64,000 nt of DNA from NCBI GenBank assembly GCA_009599575.1, contig VWND01000008.1, positions 434,001-498,000 of the forward strand, given 5' to 3'. The DNA is from Blumeriella jaapii. Its lineage: Eukaryota > Ascomycota > Leotiomycetes > Helotiales > Drepanopezizaceae. Every line of letters starts with the position of its first letter. Position 1 is the first letter of the stretch. Position numbers and translations under genes: made by a program. This document shows positions 34,455 through 45,168 of this stretch, piece after piece. The notes beneath the pieces are model-generated. The model was not told the DNA's origin. It made no database searches and saw nothing but the letters and a program-made list of their open reading frames with translations.

Positions 34455-36268
34455 TCAGTGCTGACTCCATTCGATACTCTCCAGCGGGATACCCTCCTGA
34501 ACCAGCTCCCAGAGTGGGCTCAACTCTCTCAGGAAGGTAACGCGCTCTTGCACCGCCTTCACCACATAGTCGATCTCGCCCTCTGTCGTGAAGCGACCGA
34601 TGCCGAATCGGATACTGCTGTGTGCATTCTCGTCGCTGCTGCCGAGGGCGCGCAGGACGTAGCTGGGTTCAAGAGAGGCGGACGTACATGCGCTGCCGGA
34701 GGAAAGAGCAATATCTTTCAGAGCCATTAAAAGCGATTCACCTTCGACGTAGGCGAACGAGACATTGACACAACCAGGGTAGAATTTCTCTGGGTCGCCG
34801 TTCTGAGATGTGTGTTCGAGAGAGAGTAGACCTTTCATGAGCCTGTCGGAGAGCATCTTGACTCTCTTCGAATCATACTGAACTGTCATTAGCAGACATA
34901 CTAGAAGATGGGTTGGTAGCGAAAAGGAGATTGAATCTCTGTCAGAAAAGTAACTGTCTTTCGTCAAGGAAGCCTCGACTTGCAAGCAAGGAGGTCACTA
35001 GGAAAGCCATGCATATGTAAAGTAAATCATCACGCAAGATAGATAGAAAAGAAGACATGGTAACACTTACAGCCATCTCTTCCTTGGCGATACGGCATGC
35101 CTCGCCGAAGCCGACCACCAACGCAGGGGCAAGAGTTCCACTTCTGAGACCTCTCTCTTGACCGCCTCCGCTGATGATGGGGTCGATCCTAACACGAGGT
35201 CGTCTCCGAACATAACATGCCCCTATACCCTTTGGCCCATAGATCTTGTGTGAAGAAATTGACATCAAATCGATGTTCATCTTGTTGACGTCTACCGGAA
35301 TCTTGCCTACGGCCTGTGCGGCATCGGTATGGAAGAAGACCTTCCGCGACCTGCACAGCTTTCCTATCTCCTCTAAGGGCTGGATGACACCAATCTCGTT
35401 GTTGACCGCCATGATACTGACAATAGCGGTATCTGGGCGAATCGCCGCCTCCAGATCCTCCATGTTGATGAGCCCATTGTTCTGTACGGGAAGGTAAGTG
35501 ACATCGAAGCCTTCGTCTTGCAAATGTCGACAACTGTCCAACACGCACTTATGCTCGGTTTGGGACGTGATGATGTGGTTCTTCTTGCCGCCTCTCTTAA
35601 AAAACCTAGCAACACCCTTGATGCTCATGTTGTTGCTCTCGGTGGCGCCGCTCGTAAAGATGATCTCCTTTGGGTCTGCGCCAATCAGCGTTGCAATCTG
35701 CTCGCGCGCCGCCTCTACTGCCTTGTCGGTCTCCCAGCCATAGGCATGTGTTCTCGAGTGAGGATTGCCGTATAGGCCGGCATAGAATGGAAGCATGGCA
35801 TCAAGCACTCTGGGGTCTAGAGGTGTGGTGGCTTGCATGTCGAGGTAAATCGGCCGTTGGCCCTCATCCATGATCGTGGCTTGCTTCAGTACACCTGCAA
35901 GATGTCAGCGCAAGGCATGAAAAGGACTTCAAGAAGAAAAAAAACCTACCAGCTATCGGGCTCATCATGGCATCGGCGTTGACACTGGATCCAGGAATGG
36001 TCTGCTTCTCGGGAAGCTTGCCTGTCTCCGCAAAGAAAGCCTTCTGCTCTGCCCGGATGGTCGTGTCGACGTTGACATTGACCTGGGCGCTGTCCTTCTT
36101 CGTCTCAGAGACATACCCCCTCCTCGCGGTCGTCTGTGCTACCGCTGTTCTCCGCGCGGCTCGGAATGGACATGCGCTTCTTACGAGGGCAGAGGTTGCA
36201 GCTGAAGCTGGCTGCCTCACGCACAGGCGTGAGGCCTGCCGCAACGAAGAGGAAGCTCTGGTCGACAT
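34455..36268 (-). CDS. NFS1: Cysteine desulfurase, mitochondrial (NFS1)
   Basis: Three exons: 36268-35950, 35894-35071 and 34877-34455; introns of 55 and 193 nt. The product is 521 aa, normal for the fungal family. The first 50 residues are rich in Arg/Ser/Ala without acids ([29 protein letters not shown]), a mitochondrial targeting sequence. The class-V aminotransferase fold follows: cofactor-binding [15 protein letters not shown], the PLP lysine K323 in [14 protein letters not shown], and the active-site loop cysteine C445 in [12 protein letters not shown]. The enzyme removes sulfur from cysteine and passes it to the scaffold protein for Fe-S cluster assembly in the matrix (with Isd11, Acp1 and frataxin), and it also feeds tRNA thiolation. 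It is divergent from the RVS167 homologue with 474 bp between starts. Confidence 0.97.
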
Positions 36269-36742
36269 GTTTGGTGATCGTGATGCGAGCTCAAAAGTGG
36301 AAGAGGCGGCGATGGTGGAGGCAAAATATCGACGCCCGGAAAAATAGTAATTCCGCCCACTAGTGTATTTGAATGTGATAGCCTCAGCCCGCGATGATTG
36401 GTCACACATGCAATCATCAAAAAGACCATTCTGTGAATAGTTTCATTTTCCAATACGCTGCGAGATCTGGTTGAGTGAAACTTCGCTCGCTGCCATACTT
36501 ATCAGTCAAATACCTTCGCAGACAACCACGCCACGCCGCTTCTTCCGTCATCGTGCCGCCGGCGGAGGCCCAAGAACAGCCGTTTGCCTCAGCCACATCC
36601 GTCGCCCTCGTCATCCTTCGGCGCTGCGCTGCGCTCCTCTACCAAACCTCTTCCACCAGATTCGTACTGCGCGCAGGTGTTCTCTTATTGTCATCATAAC
36701 CTACAAATCCATTATTTTGGCGTCGTACCATCAACGCGCAAG
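36269..36742. promoter_or_regulatory. Shared divergent promoter of NFS1 and RVS167
   Basis: 474 bp between two start codons pointing away from each other, so both promoters must lie here. It contains a few C-rich stretches and GCGCTGCGCTGCGC near 36622. No clear TATA box or known operator is visible. Confidence 0.6.
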
Positions 36743-38170
36743 ATGTCCTTCAAAGGATTCCAAAAATCGGTGATAAGAGTAAGCAAGCATGCGACGAGGG
36801 GATGGCGGGGTTGTTTCACCATGATGGTGTGCTGATGGCAAGCCAGGCGCCGCAAACCTTGAAGGCGAAATTCAAGCTAGGAGAAAATACCAAAGATGCC
36901 GTCTATGTCGACGCCGAGCGGCGCTTCCAGGAGCTGGAGACGGAGACCAAGAAGCTGCACGACGAGTCCAAGAAGTACTTTGACGCAATCAACGGCATGA
37001 TGTCCCACCAAATCGAATTCTCACAAGCCATCGCGGAGATCTACAAACCCATTTCGGGACGAGTATCAGACCCGGACTCGGCGATCCCGGAGGGCAATCC
37101 GGAGGGGATACGGGCATGTGAGGAGTATGAGGCGATTTGTCGAGATCTTTTGGCTACTCTTCAGCCCGAGCTTGAAATGATCGAGACGAGAATCATTCGA
37201 CCGGCGGACGAGTTGTTAGAGATAGTCAAGGCCATTAGGAAGACGGCGCTGAAGAGAAACCACAAGCAGTTGGACTATGATCGGCATCGTACGACTCTGA
37301 AGAAGCTCCAGGACAAGAAGGAAAAGAACCTCAAGGATGAGAAGGCCATGTACAAGGCCGAGAACGATGTGGAACAAGCGACACAAGAATTCAACTACTT
37401 CAACGACCTGCTGAAAGATGAGTTACCGAAACTATTTGCCCTGGAACGCGAGTTCATCCGCCCATTATTTCAGTCCTTCTACTACATGCAACTGAACGTC
37501 TTTTACACCCTACACGAGAAAATGCAAGGCTGCGACATCGGATATTTCAACCTCCAACTAGACGTTGTAGAAGGGTTCGAGGCAGCAAGAGGAGATATCC
37601 AAGAGAAAGCGGAAGCTCTGTCTATTGTCAAATTCAAGACAACAGGTGCCAAGCGTCCTCCTGGAAGACTCGGACCCGGAGCTAGACCTGCTCTCGAGGG
37701 CAAGGCCTCGCCGAAATTGATAGCAGCGCCACCGTCACGACTCTCAACGTCAAATGACGACGACGAGAAGCCGCCCCCAGCATATTCATCGACCACGACT
37801 TCTCCCACATACCCTGCTGATCAGAAGACATCGTTGATGCGCGCCAGCTCCATCGCGGCGAGAGGAAAAGGCCCAGCACCGCCGCCTCCAAAGCCGAAGC
37901 CTCTACGACTCAGTGGCGTGCCGAACGTCGAAACAGTGACGGCGCTATATGACTACGAGGCGCAGGCAGAAGGGGACCTGAGCTTTTCGACCGGAGACGT
38001 GATCGAGATCGTGACTCGGACGCAGAATGAGAACGAGTGGTGGATAGGGAAGATCAAGGGACGAAAAGGACAATTTCCAGGTTAGTTGGCTCTTTTCATG
38101 AATGTAGTCACGATTCACCTACTCCGATGCTGACATCGTCATCACAGGGAACTATGTTAAGCTGAATTAA
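36743..38170 (+). CDS. RVS167: BAR and SH3 domain protein, Rvs167/Hob1 homologue
   Basis: Three exons: 36743-36778, 36847-38080 and 38148-38170; introns of 68 and 67 nt. The product is 430 aa. The 12-codon first exon (MSFKGFQKSVIR) joins APQTLKAKFKLG, the amphipathic start of the BAR domain, which covers about 1-250 with conserved runs QLDYDRHRTTLKKLQDKKEK and PLFQSFYYMQLNVFYTLHEK. A Pro/Ser/Lys-rich linker (about 265-370, with PPPPKPKP) leads to a C-terminal SH3 domain at about 373-430 (ALYDYEAQAEGDLSF, WWIGKI, FPGNYVKLN), whose last nine residues come partly from the tiny third exon. Proteins of this type bend and scission membranes at endocytic actin patches together with the Rvs161 type. 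The SH3 domain distinguishes it from Rvs161/Hob3. Confidence 0.96.
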
Positions 38171-39851
38171 AAGGTACGGATTTAAGCGGGAATATCACCA
38201 GAGAGACTCAAGTGTTTGCGGAGGAAAGGCTGACCAGAGTTTCTTTTATTGCAACGCTTGCGGCCAGAAGTGGTTATCGAGAAGTTTGCATGGTTTGAGG
38301 GCGACGGAGCAGGCGCAGGTAGAGGTAGCATTCTTGAATGGACCTAATATAACATAGTTTCTACCTTGACCACTTCCGGAAGAAAGGTGCAGTAGGTCAC
38401 TTCCAATAACAATAGACCGTTAGCTGAACTCTCTTCACCTCACCTCCAATTCTTCTCACTCACACACACTCTCTCTTGACAAACAGCCCAAGGCGAAATG
38501 GAGCCCCAACCAGTCTATCTCTGTCCTAGTAAATGGCTTGTTCTCTCCAGCTTTGAAATCCTCCAGCCCAATTAAGTCAAAGAAAAGCGCCTAACACACG
38601 GAATCAAAAAATCCATAGGACCGGTTCACGGCCACTGGTTTCCAACCGACATTTTCCCCCACAAACGCGAATCATAATATATCAAAGCATCGCATGAGAG
38701 GGGTTCTCAAGGTTTTAGTCAGGCTTGCTTGCATGGAGCATCTACATAGTACGTCGGCTCTCTGATTTACTTCTCTGGTCTCCAATCAGCGAAAGAGGAT
38801 CATGCACACTAGGCTTGACTGGTCACACATTCCCAATCCTGCTTACTATTCTTCTATTGAATGTTGTCAGTTGAACAAAGACATGGGTTTCGAGGGGATC
38901 TTCACGTGATATCCAGTCGCCATTCGACGTAGCCATCAACTTCGTTTCGTCGTCCAACAAGACCTTGGAGTCACTCGCCCAAGCTCACAGTGCACAACCA
39001 CCTTCTCAACCACCTTCTCAACCATTCCGGCAGAATCAGCTGGAGGCCCTGGGTCCATTCTGATTTCTCGAGCCCTGATGTCGATGTCGGGAATCTGACG
39101 GCCGACGAAAAAGACATCGGCCCCTGAGAAGGCGCACAACACGTCTCCGACCCGCGCTTGCTCGGGCACCGACCTTATCAAGTACCACTGGTAATCTAGC
39201 AGCTTGTCTGACTATGCTTTCGCAAATTTACATATGTATAAATGTACATTTATACATATATACATACTACTGGCGTCTCGAGCCGCATCTGCCAGTGGTG
39301 CTTGCACATCCATTCTCCGCGTCCTTCGGCTTAGCACCAGGACCAGGCGCTCCGGCGACTTTTCCATGCCGCAAGAACACTTGAGCAGCATCGAAGAAGG
39401 AGAAGAGTGAGTGTCTTGGTCAATCATACAAATCCGCTTTCTCTTTCTCCTTCTCCTAGAAACGTCCGTCAGAAAGACAGAGCATAAAGTCGTCAGAATC
39501 GGTAGCAATAGTGAGAGTGAAGAAAGAGGAGCGGAAGGGCAAAACAGGGTAGGGAGAGTCCATTCGAGGATGAAAATGCGATACAGTCTAGTCTTATCGT
39601 AGCGGTGAGGCATGCTAAGGTTAGTGAGGAGCGGGATTTGGGAAAAGCATCGAGGCTCAAGTGGTGTTGTTTACCTCGATAGCAAACAGGTGGTAGCGTT
39701 CAGAGCTGCTATTTAATCCTTATGTACAGTAGCACGGAACCTGCTCATTTTGCTTAAGATGGTACTTCAATTCGTAAATATCGGTAAGCGCATGAGTCAA
39801 AGTGCACTGCATAGAAACATACATAGAAACTTGATTCATGCTTTCATTTGG
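38171..39851. other. Intergenic region between convergent genes
   Basis: The first 300 bases are likely 3' UTR of the BAR-SH3 gene. A - strand open frame at 38936-39195 is described separately. No other gene is supported. Confidence 0.5.
38936..39195 (-). pseudogene. Possible remnant of a HET-type protein C-terminus
   Basis: A - strand frame without a usable start translates to about 85 residues containing RVGDVLCAFSGADVFFVGR. That resembles the 'GDVVCVLLGAxxPFVLR' segment near the C-terminus of many fungal HET-domain proteins. The part upstream (39212-39420) is open but does not join in phase by any plausible splice I could find. If real, it is a decayed fragment. This rests on recall of one motif. 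Confidence 0.2.
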
Positions 39852-41767
39852 CTATGTCACGAATGAGATCAATGTGTTGAGCATGTCTTTCGTCCATGTC
39901 TCTTCCTCAGTATCTCCGACTATGGTATCAAGTTGCTCTACACAAAGATTAGCAAGGTCACATCATTAGGTAACAATAAGAGTTTACCTTGAATCGTAGC
40001 CTTGACCACGGACAAGTCCTCATCCCGATCCGCAAGCAGACTCCGGATCTTTCGATTTGCTCCATCGTCCTCGGCCACCAACCAAGCAAGGATAACATCG
40101 ATGGTCTGCAGACAAAACAAACCTGCGTCCAGTCGTCTGCCTAACCACTCGTCTGCCATTTCGCTTCTCTCCTCAGCGTCCATCTTGACCTGCTCACCCC
40201 TGATCTCCGTCTCCACGGCCGCCACTTTCGCAGCATAGTCCCTCCTCAACTTTACCAACTTCCCCAACTTCTCGTAGTCCTTCTCCACAAACTTTGCTAG
40301 TGTTCGGATCCGCTCCGCCGAGTTCGCAGGCAGTAATCTCAACAACGAGGAGAATATGCCGAGCAAGTGCTCTGTAGCCTGCCCGTCTTGCTTCTTCATG
40401 AACATGCCGAACACGACCTTCAATCCTGCAGCCTCAACTAGCTTCTCACATACCTCCGCGCCACTTTGTCCACTCAGGGCGTGATCTATCAGTCTCAACG
40501 CGCGGAATTTGCTCATCTTCCCCTCTTTGATCATGATGAGACACAGCTCGACACCCTCCGCCTCGACGAAATTGTGCTTTCCTTCGGGCTCGTCAACGAC
40601 ACAGGTGAGCGAGTCGAAGACATTCTCGACGAACTCTTCCTCTTCGGTTCCTTTCGACGGGTCTCGCTTGCGGTACGCAGCTAGAATCTGAAGCAGCAAG
40701 TCCACGCCATCCAACTCGCAGAGCTTCCGCCGGTTGATTGGCGATGATTGAAGTAGGATAGCCAAGACTTCTGCAGAATACTGCTTGTTTTGAGAGACTG
40801 GCGATTCCTTCTTGTGTATCCGGGCCAGCAACCACTGCAACACTGTCGTATCCTGCCCGATTTTCACTGCCGCCGATGTCCGCGACGCCAGATTCTCCAA
40901 CACACTTAGCGCATGGTACACACCACTGCGATCCGACTCATTGGCCTCGTTGAACCGTCCGAAATTAGATACCAGCAGGTCCAACAGGTCGGCCTCGATC
41001 ATAGCATCAACGATTTGATCCCACTGTTCCTGCTCGGCTTCGACATCCTCATCCGTCAATTCGCTCACAATCTCGATGGCGTCAATCGCGATATCCGTGT
41101 TCTCGTGCGCTAACAGGCTCACCAAGCTCGCGACACACCCCAGCTTCGCAAACTCGCCGTACAGCTCCGGATGCTCAGTCAATATACTCAGCGCCTTGAT
41201 ATCCGCATCTAGGTCCGCCTCGCTGCCCATAAACTTCTGCGGATCGCCCTCGAATTTGGCTCGCAGCTCCGCATTCTTCGATATCCTCTTTTCGAAATTC
41301 AGCGCCAGCTTGCGCAGCCACGCGGCATCGATCTTCTCCGGCGCAACTTCTGCAGATTCCTGTCCTTCCATGTAATCCAGTATCTCGTTCTCTTCTTGCG
41401 TGACTCCGCCACCGAAGAACCGTCCTTCCTCGTCGTCGGGGATGTCAGGGCCGTAATCTTCATCATCTTCGGGCGGGGCAGATGGGCCTGCTTCTACATC
41501 GTCATCTGCGTCTGCGACTGCTACTGCTTTGCCATTGCTCTTTGCATGGCCATTCGGAGATAGTTTGGCCGCTTTGTAGATCTCGTCTGGAGGTATCAGC
41601 AAGCTGAGAGGTGGATTGGGCGCTGGTAACTAACTTGGATCACGAGCTACTTCGAGTTTGCGTTTATTGCTAGGCAGCGCTGGCTTCTGCGGTTGCTGTC
41701 AGTTCAGGGATACATTTGATGCGAGAGAAAGCTACAATACCTTGAATAGATCGTCCAAGCTCGACAT
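39852..41767 (-). CDS. Beta-catenin-like protein 1 homologue (CTNNBL1)
   Basis: Four exons: 41767-41741 (27 nt), 41686-41635 (52 nt), 41586-39988 and 39937-39852; introns of 54, 48 and 50 nt. The product is 587 aa, close to the family length. The start MSSLDDLFK|KPALPSNKRKLE matches the conserved N-terminus, including a basic nuclear-signal-like cluster. It is followed by an acidic linker (about 45-85) and an all-helical armadillo-like body (about 95-560) with family-typical runs: WLRKLALNFEKRISKN, HPELYGEFAKLG, SSPINRRKLCELDGVD, LRLIDHALSG. CTNNBL1 associates with the Prp19/CDC5L complex of the spliceosome and binds NLS-like sequences. The first two tiny exons are easily missed. Confidence 0.93.
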
Positions 41768-42503
41768 ACTGTGTTCGTAGGCTATTGAACTCCTGGGGTT
41801 CCCTAACGGAGCATCAATTGTCCGCGTTAGTGAACGCGTCTCAAGCTTCTTTAAGCAGGCCTGATGACTAAGCCATTCTCGATCGGGCTATCACGTGCAC
41901 ATATCTTATGCTGTCGCTCAAAGCCCTCAACTATTCCAAATTGCTAGAGATACGGAGACAGGGACTGAGGACATGTCTGATCAAAATTAAACATTGTAAA
42001 AAAATGTACCAACAAATTGTTCCGCGACACAAGAAGCTACTGTATGTCTCGTAAGCGAGCAGCTTGTTTCTAAATCAACAAACACGAGCCCAACCCATCA
42101 CACAGCCACTATCATCCTTAAAATCAGAGACAGCTTCCTATTAAACTTTCTTTTCTTGAGATATAGCAGTATTTCCCTTTTGATCAACTTTTTCTACGCT
42201 TACAAAGCTATCCGCACTCAAGTTTTCCAACGCGGTTGCTACAGTCTCCGAGACCAGTATTTAGATCACAGACCGACAATGGTACGAGCCCGATGCTATT
42301 CAGACTAGACTTTCCCTGGCTCCAACAGCTGCATAACCATTCTTGGGTTTCCAATCGAAAACCACACTCCTGCTGACTGCCCTATGTTATATTCATAAAC
42401 CCACGAAGCATGAGAGCAGATCTTCAACTTTCTCATAAGTGAAGTACTCTTTTAGATCGGAATTGCTTCCAAGCTGTCATGTGTGAAACCGCTTCTGTGT
42501 AGC

Positions 42504-43160
42504 TTATTGATTACGCAACACACCATTATAAATTTTCCCGACCGGATCAGTGAACAATAAATTCGTCTTGATAGGTATCGTGGTCGTAATGAAATCAAAG
42601 CCGCCCGAAGGGTTTTGATTTAGCTGCTGCGAGTGACCAGCAAGAAAATGGTCCCAGCCATACTATCACCCCGTTAGTCCCGCACAATAAACCGATGAAC
42701 TTCAAAAACGACACTCACCCAGCCACAATCGGCGGAGATCGTGATATCATTGCTGAAGGTATGCAGGAACTTTTCTTGCGTATAGGGATCCCCGTTCAAA
42801 GCGGAAATATCCAGTGGCGTCACGTTGACCGCTCGGCAGTCCGAGTACTGATTGCACCCGACAAACCTCAGCTGCTCTGCTGAAGTTCATGTTGTCGTCA
42901 AAGAAGGATATGTAATTGGAAAGGGAATGATAGCAGCATCGTCTTTCCGCTCTACAGCCAGTTTCTTTACCACAGCAGACAGAACCTTACTCGCTCTTAC
43001 GCAAGGCCACACGTTTGGAGCCTTCAGCCGATTCCTCATCTGGAGCAATTCATGGAAATCTGAAGATAATTCCACAAGGCTTGGTGGTAGCGGGGAGGCA
43101 CTCCAGCCAGACGAGCCATCAAGGGTGGAAATAAGAATTTTGTATTCCTTTATAGTTGAA
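42504..43160 (-). pseudogene. Unidentified multi-exon gene or relic
   Basis: Three - strand segments join in phase by good splice sites. Exon A (about 43160-42991) reads KEYKILISTLDGSSGW and SPLPPSLVELSSDFHELLQM. A 111-nt intron follows (donor GTAAGG, acceptor TTCAG), then exon B 42879-42719 (LRFVGCNQYSDCRAVNVTP, ending ISADCGW). After a 55-nt intron (42664-42718 counted from GTGAGT to ATAG), exon C 42662-42504 (YGWDHFLAGHSQQ, ending GVLRNQ stop). The composition is protein-like and the three frames agree. I find no convincing start: the only in-frame ATG in exon A is at the MRNRLK point (about 43033), and further upstream segments do not join. It is either a short gene of about 125 residues or the tail of a decayed one. 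Family unknown. Confidence 0.35.
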
Positions 43161-43526
43161 TAGCTTGAAAAAGGTTCTCAAACAAGACATAGAAATCCTA
43201 CCGCTGTCAAAGATCTGCAGATACCTTCTCCTAATGCTTTTGTTGTTGTGTTAACGTCCCTTGACGCTGTTGCAAGCACTGCGCCAAGAATTCGCCAGGT
43301 TATGGTCGACTTGCGCCCAAATCAAAGCGTGATGAATATTATCATCCAGGCACGCCGTTCGTGGTTCAGACATATGCTCTAGAAACCATTGCGATGCGGA
43401 ACACTGATGCCGTGTTCACTGCTAATTTTAATCTCGCTGAGATTACCAAGTTACTCACAATAACCATTGCCTGATCCTTACTTTTTTGCATAGATTGGTG
43501 TCTGCAGCAACCTGAGCCAGAGTATG

Positions 43527-43851
43527 ACAGGTCAAAGTTCAACTTGGAACTCTCCTCGAAGGCGAGAATGGAGAAGATAAATGTTACAGTGCAAGGGCTT
43601 GTCACCTCCAGATACTAAGCTTGTCAGCAAGCACCCTCCAGGAACCTGAAGCGTTGATACTCCTCGGTCTATTCCACATCAACGCTGGAAACCCAACAAG
43701 CATGGTTGACGTTTCGCAGAGCTTAGAGTATCGTCAGTTGATGGGCATTCACGGACCAGATCCTACGTTAGAAGAAGAAGGTAGACACATGCGGATGTCA
43801 CTCACAAAAGATGATAGATATTTTGCTAAGTCGTGTATTATGATAAAATGA
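43527..43851 (+). pseudogene. Remnant of a fungal transcription-factor middle homology domain
   Basis: A + strand frame opens after a stop at 43524 and runs to 43851 without a start ATG. It contains CYSARACHLQILSLSASTLQ, then PEALILLGLFHINAGNPTS, then QLMGIHGPDPTLEEEGRHMR. The order 'tyrosine-rich helix, xTLExVQALLLLGLYxxNxGNPxxAW, GLHRDDPxLxxxExxxRR' is that of the fungal-specific transcription factor domain found in Zn2Cys6 proteins. There is no zinc cluster upstream and the frame ends inside the domain, so this is a fragment. Confidence 0.4.
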
Positions 43852-45168
43852 GACTTGGACTCACAGCTGGTTGTGAGAACCTTGGGTACACGGAAAAAGA
43901 AACGTCCGAGAACTAAACATCGACAAATGTTTTCTTTTCGTCCGAGAGCTTTGTCTCGTCTGCGGTCAGGTCGCACGCACACTTTCAATCAAAACAATTC
44001 TTGCGCGCCCGAAAAAATTCCAGGCCTGTGATATAACTCAACAATGCACCACATTTCAGTCCGTTATGACGTGGCCTAACGGTCACGTTGGTATTATGGG
44101 ATTCCCCTCTTCTTGTCTTCTCTGTGAAAAAAAACCCCCTCTCAAACATTCTCAAAAACAATCTCCTCTCTCTCCACGAAAAAACCCACTCAACTGGGTT
44201 TTGTAAACTGGAACCTCACAACCTCGCCCGCCCGCTGGTTGTTGAGCTTCCAGTTGAGTTTTGCCATTTTGTTTTACTAATTGGCGATTTTTTTTCTTTC
44301 TTTTTTTCTTTTTTTTTTTTAATCACGTACTTTTTTTCCTCCACAGAAAAGTTAAGGGGGAAGGGCGTGGGTGATAGACGAATACTGCCAGAGGTTTGTT
44401 TTGTTGTCGTTCGGTGGACTTGTGCACGGAGTAAATAAAGCAACAGTTGTTATGCAGTACCTACAGTACAGTGCAGTACCGACTCGCTTATCAACTTAGC
44501 TTTTCTCTCCCAAGAAAGATCATCCCCCACACGCATCTATGCGAAGTGCATGCTACACAGTATGTACACATACAGAACAGTACCAATCCCGGTATAGTAC
44601 TCTACGAGCACCTTCGAACAAGGCCGTCAAGGCCACTCGGCAGCTTTGGCGGTGTCTGCACCTAACGGACTAGGAATGTCGGTGAAAAAGTCGGTGCGCT
44701 GCAAGCTCGAACATGGTGGAGGGGCTAGAATGCACGCTTTTCGGCATGTTGCTAGCAACAGGGTTGATTTCGAATGTCTAGATTGCAATGAGGGCACAAG
44801 CAAGCCATGTCAAAGCAATCTGTTAAGTTGACAAGGGGCGAACACCGACTGAGTAAGGAGAGGGGTGTTGATTAGACCGAAGCGAGAGCACCTGTATCAC
44901 ACATACTTCTGCCACCCGCAAGGAGTGGGATATAGGGCGTGAAAGGATACTGGCTCTAGGCTTGCCTGTGCTGCTAGAGCCCTTAGCATGTAGATACATA
45001 CATGTTTGAGGATAGGGAGGCACGTCCGTCCCACGTCATGATACTTCACGTAGCAAGACCCAACCTCTGCTTAAAGCTACTGGGAGGCCCAGGTCCGTAG
45101 ACAGAGTAAAGAGTTGGCGTCACTGCTTCCGCAATAACTCGTCATCCGGAAGAAAACCAACAGCAATC

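Larger units (their letters stand above)
41768..45168. other. Gene-poor region with gene relics
   Basis: Two coding-like relics (42504-42991 on the - strand, 43527-43851 on the + strand) are listed separately. From 43990 to 45168 I see poly-T runs (44290-44330), two GTACAGTAC motifs (44464-44480) and no gene. Confidence 0.5.

Noticed and set aside
35246..35775. Several + strand frames of about 80 codons
   Set aside because: Antisense shadows of the NFS1 coding exon.
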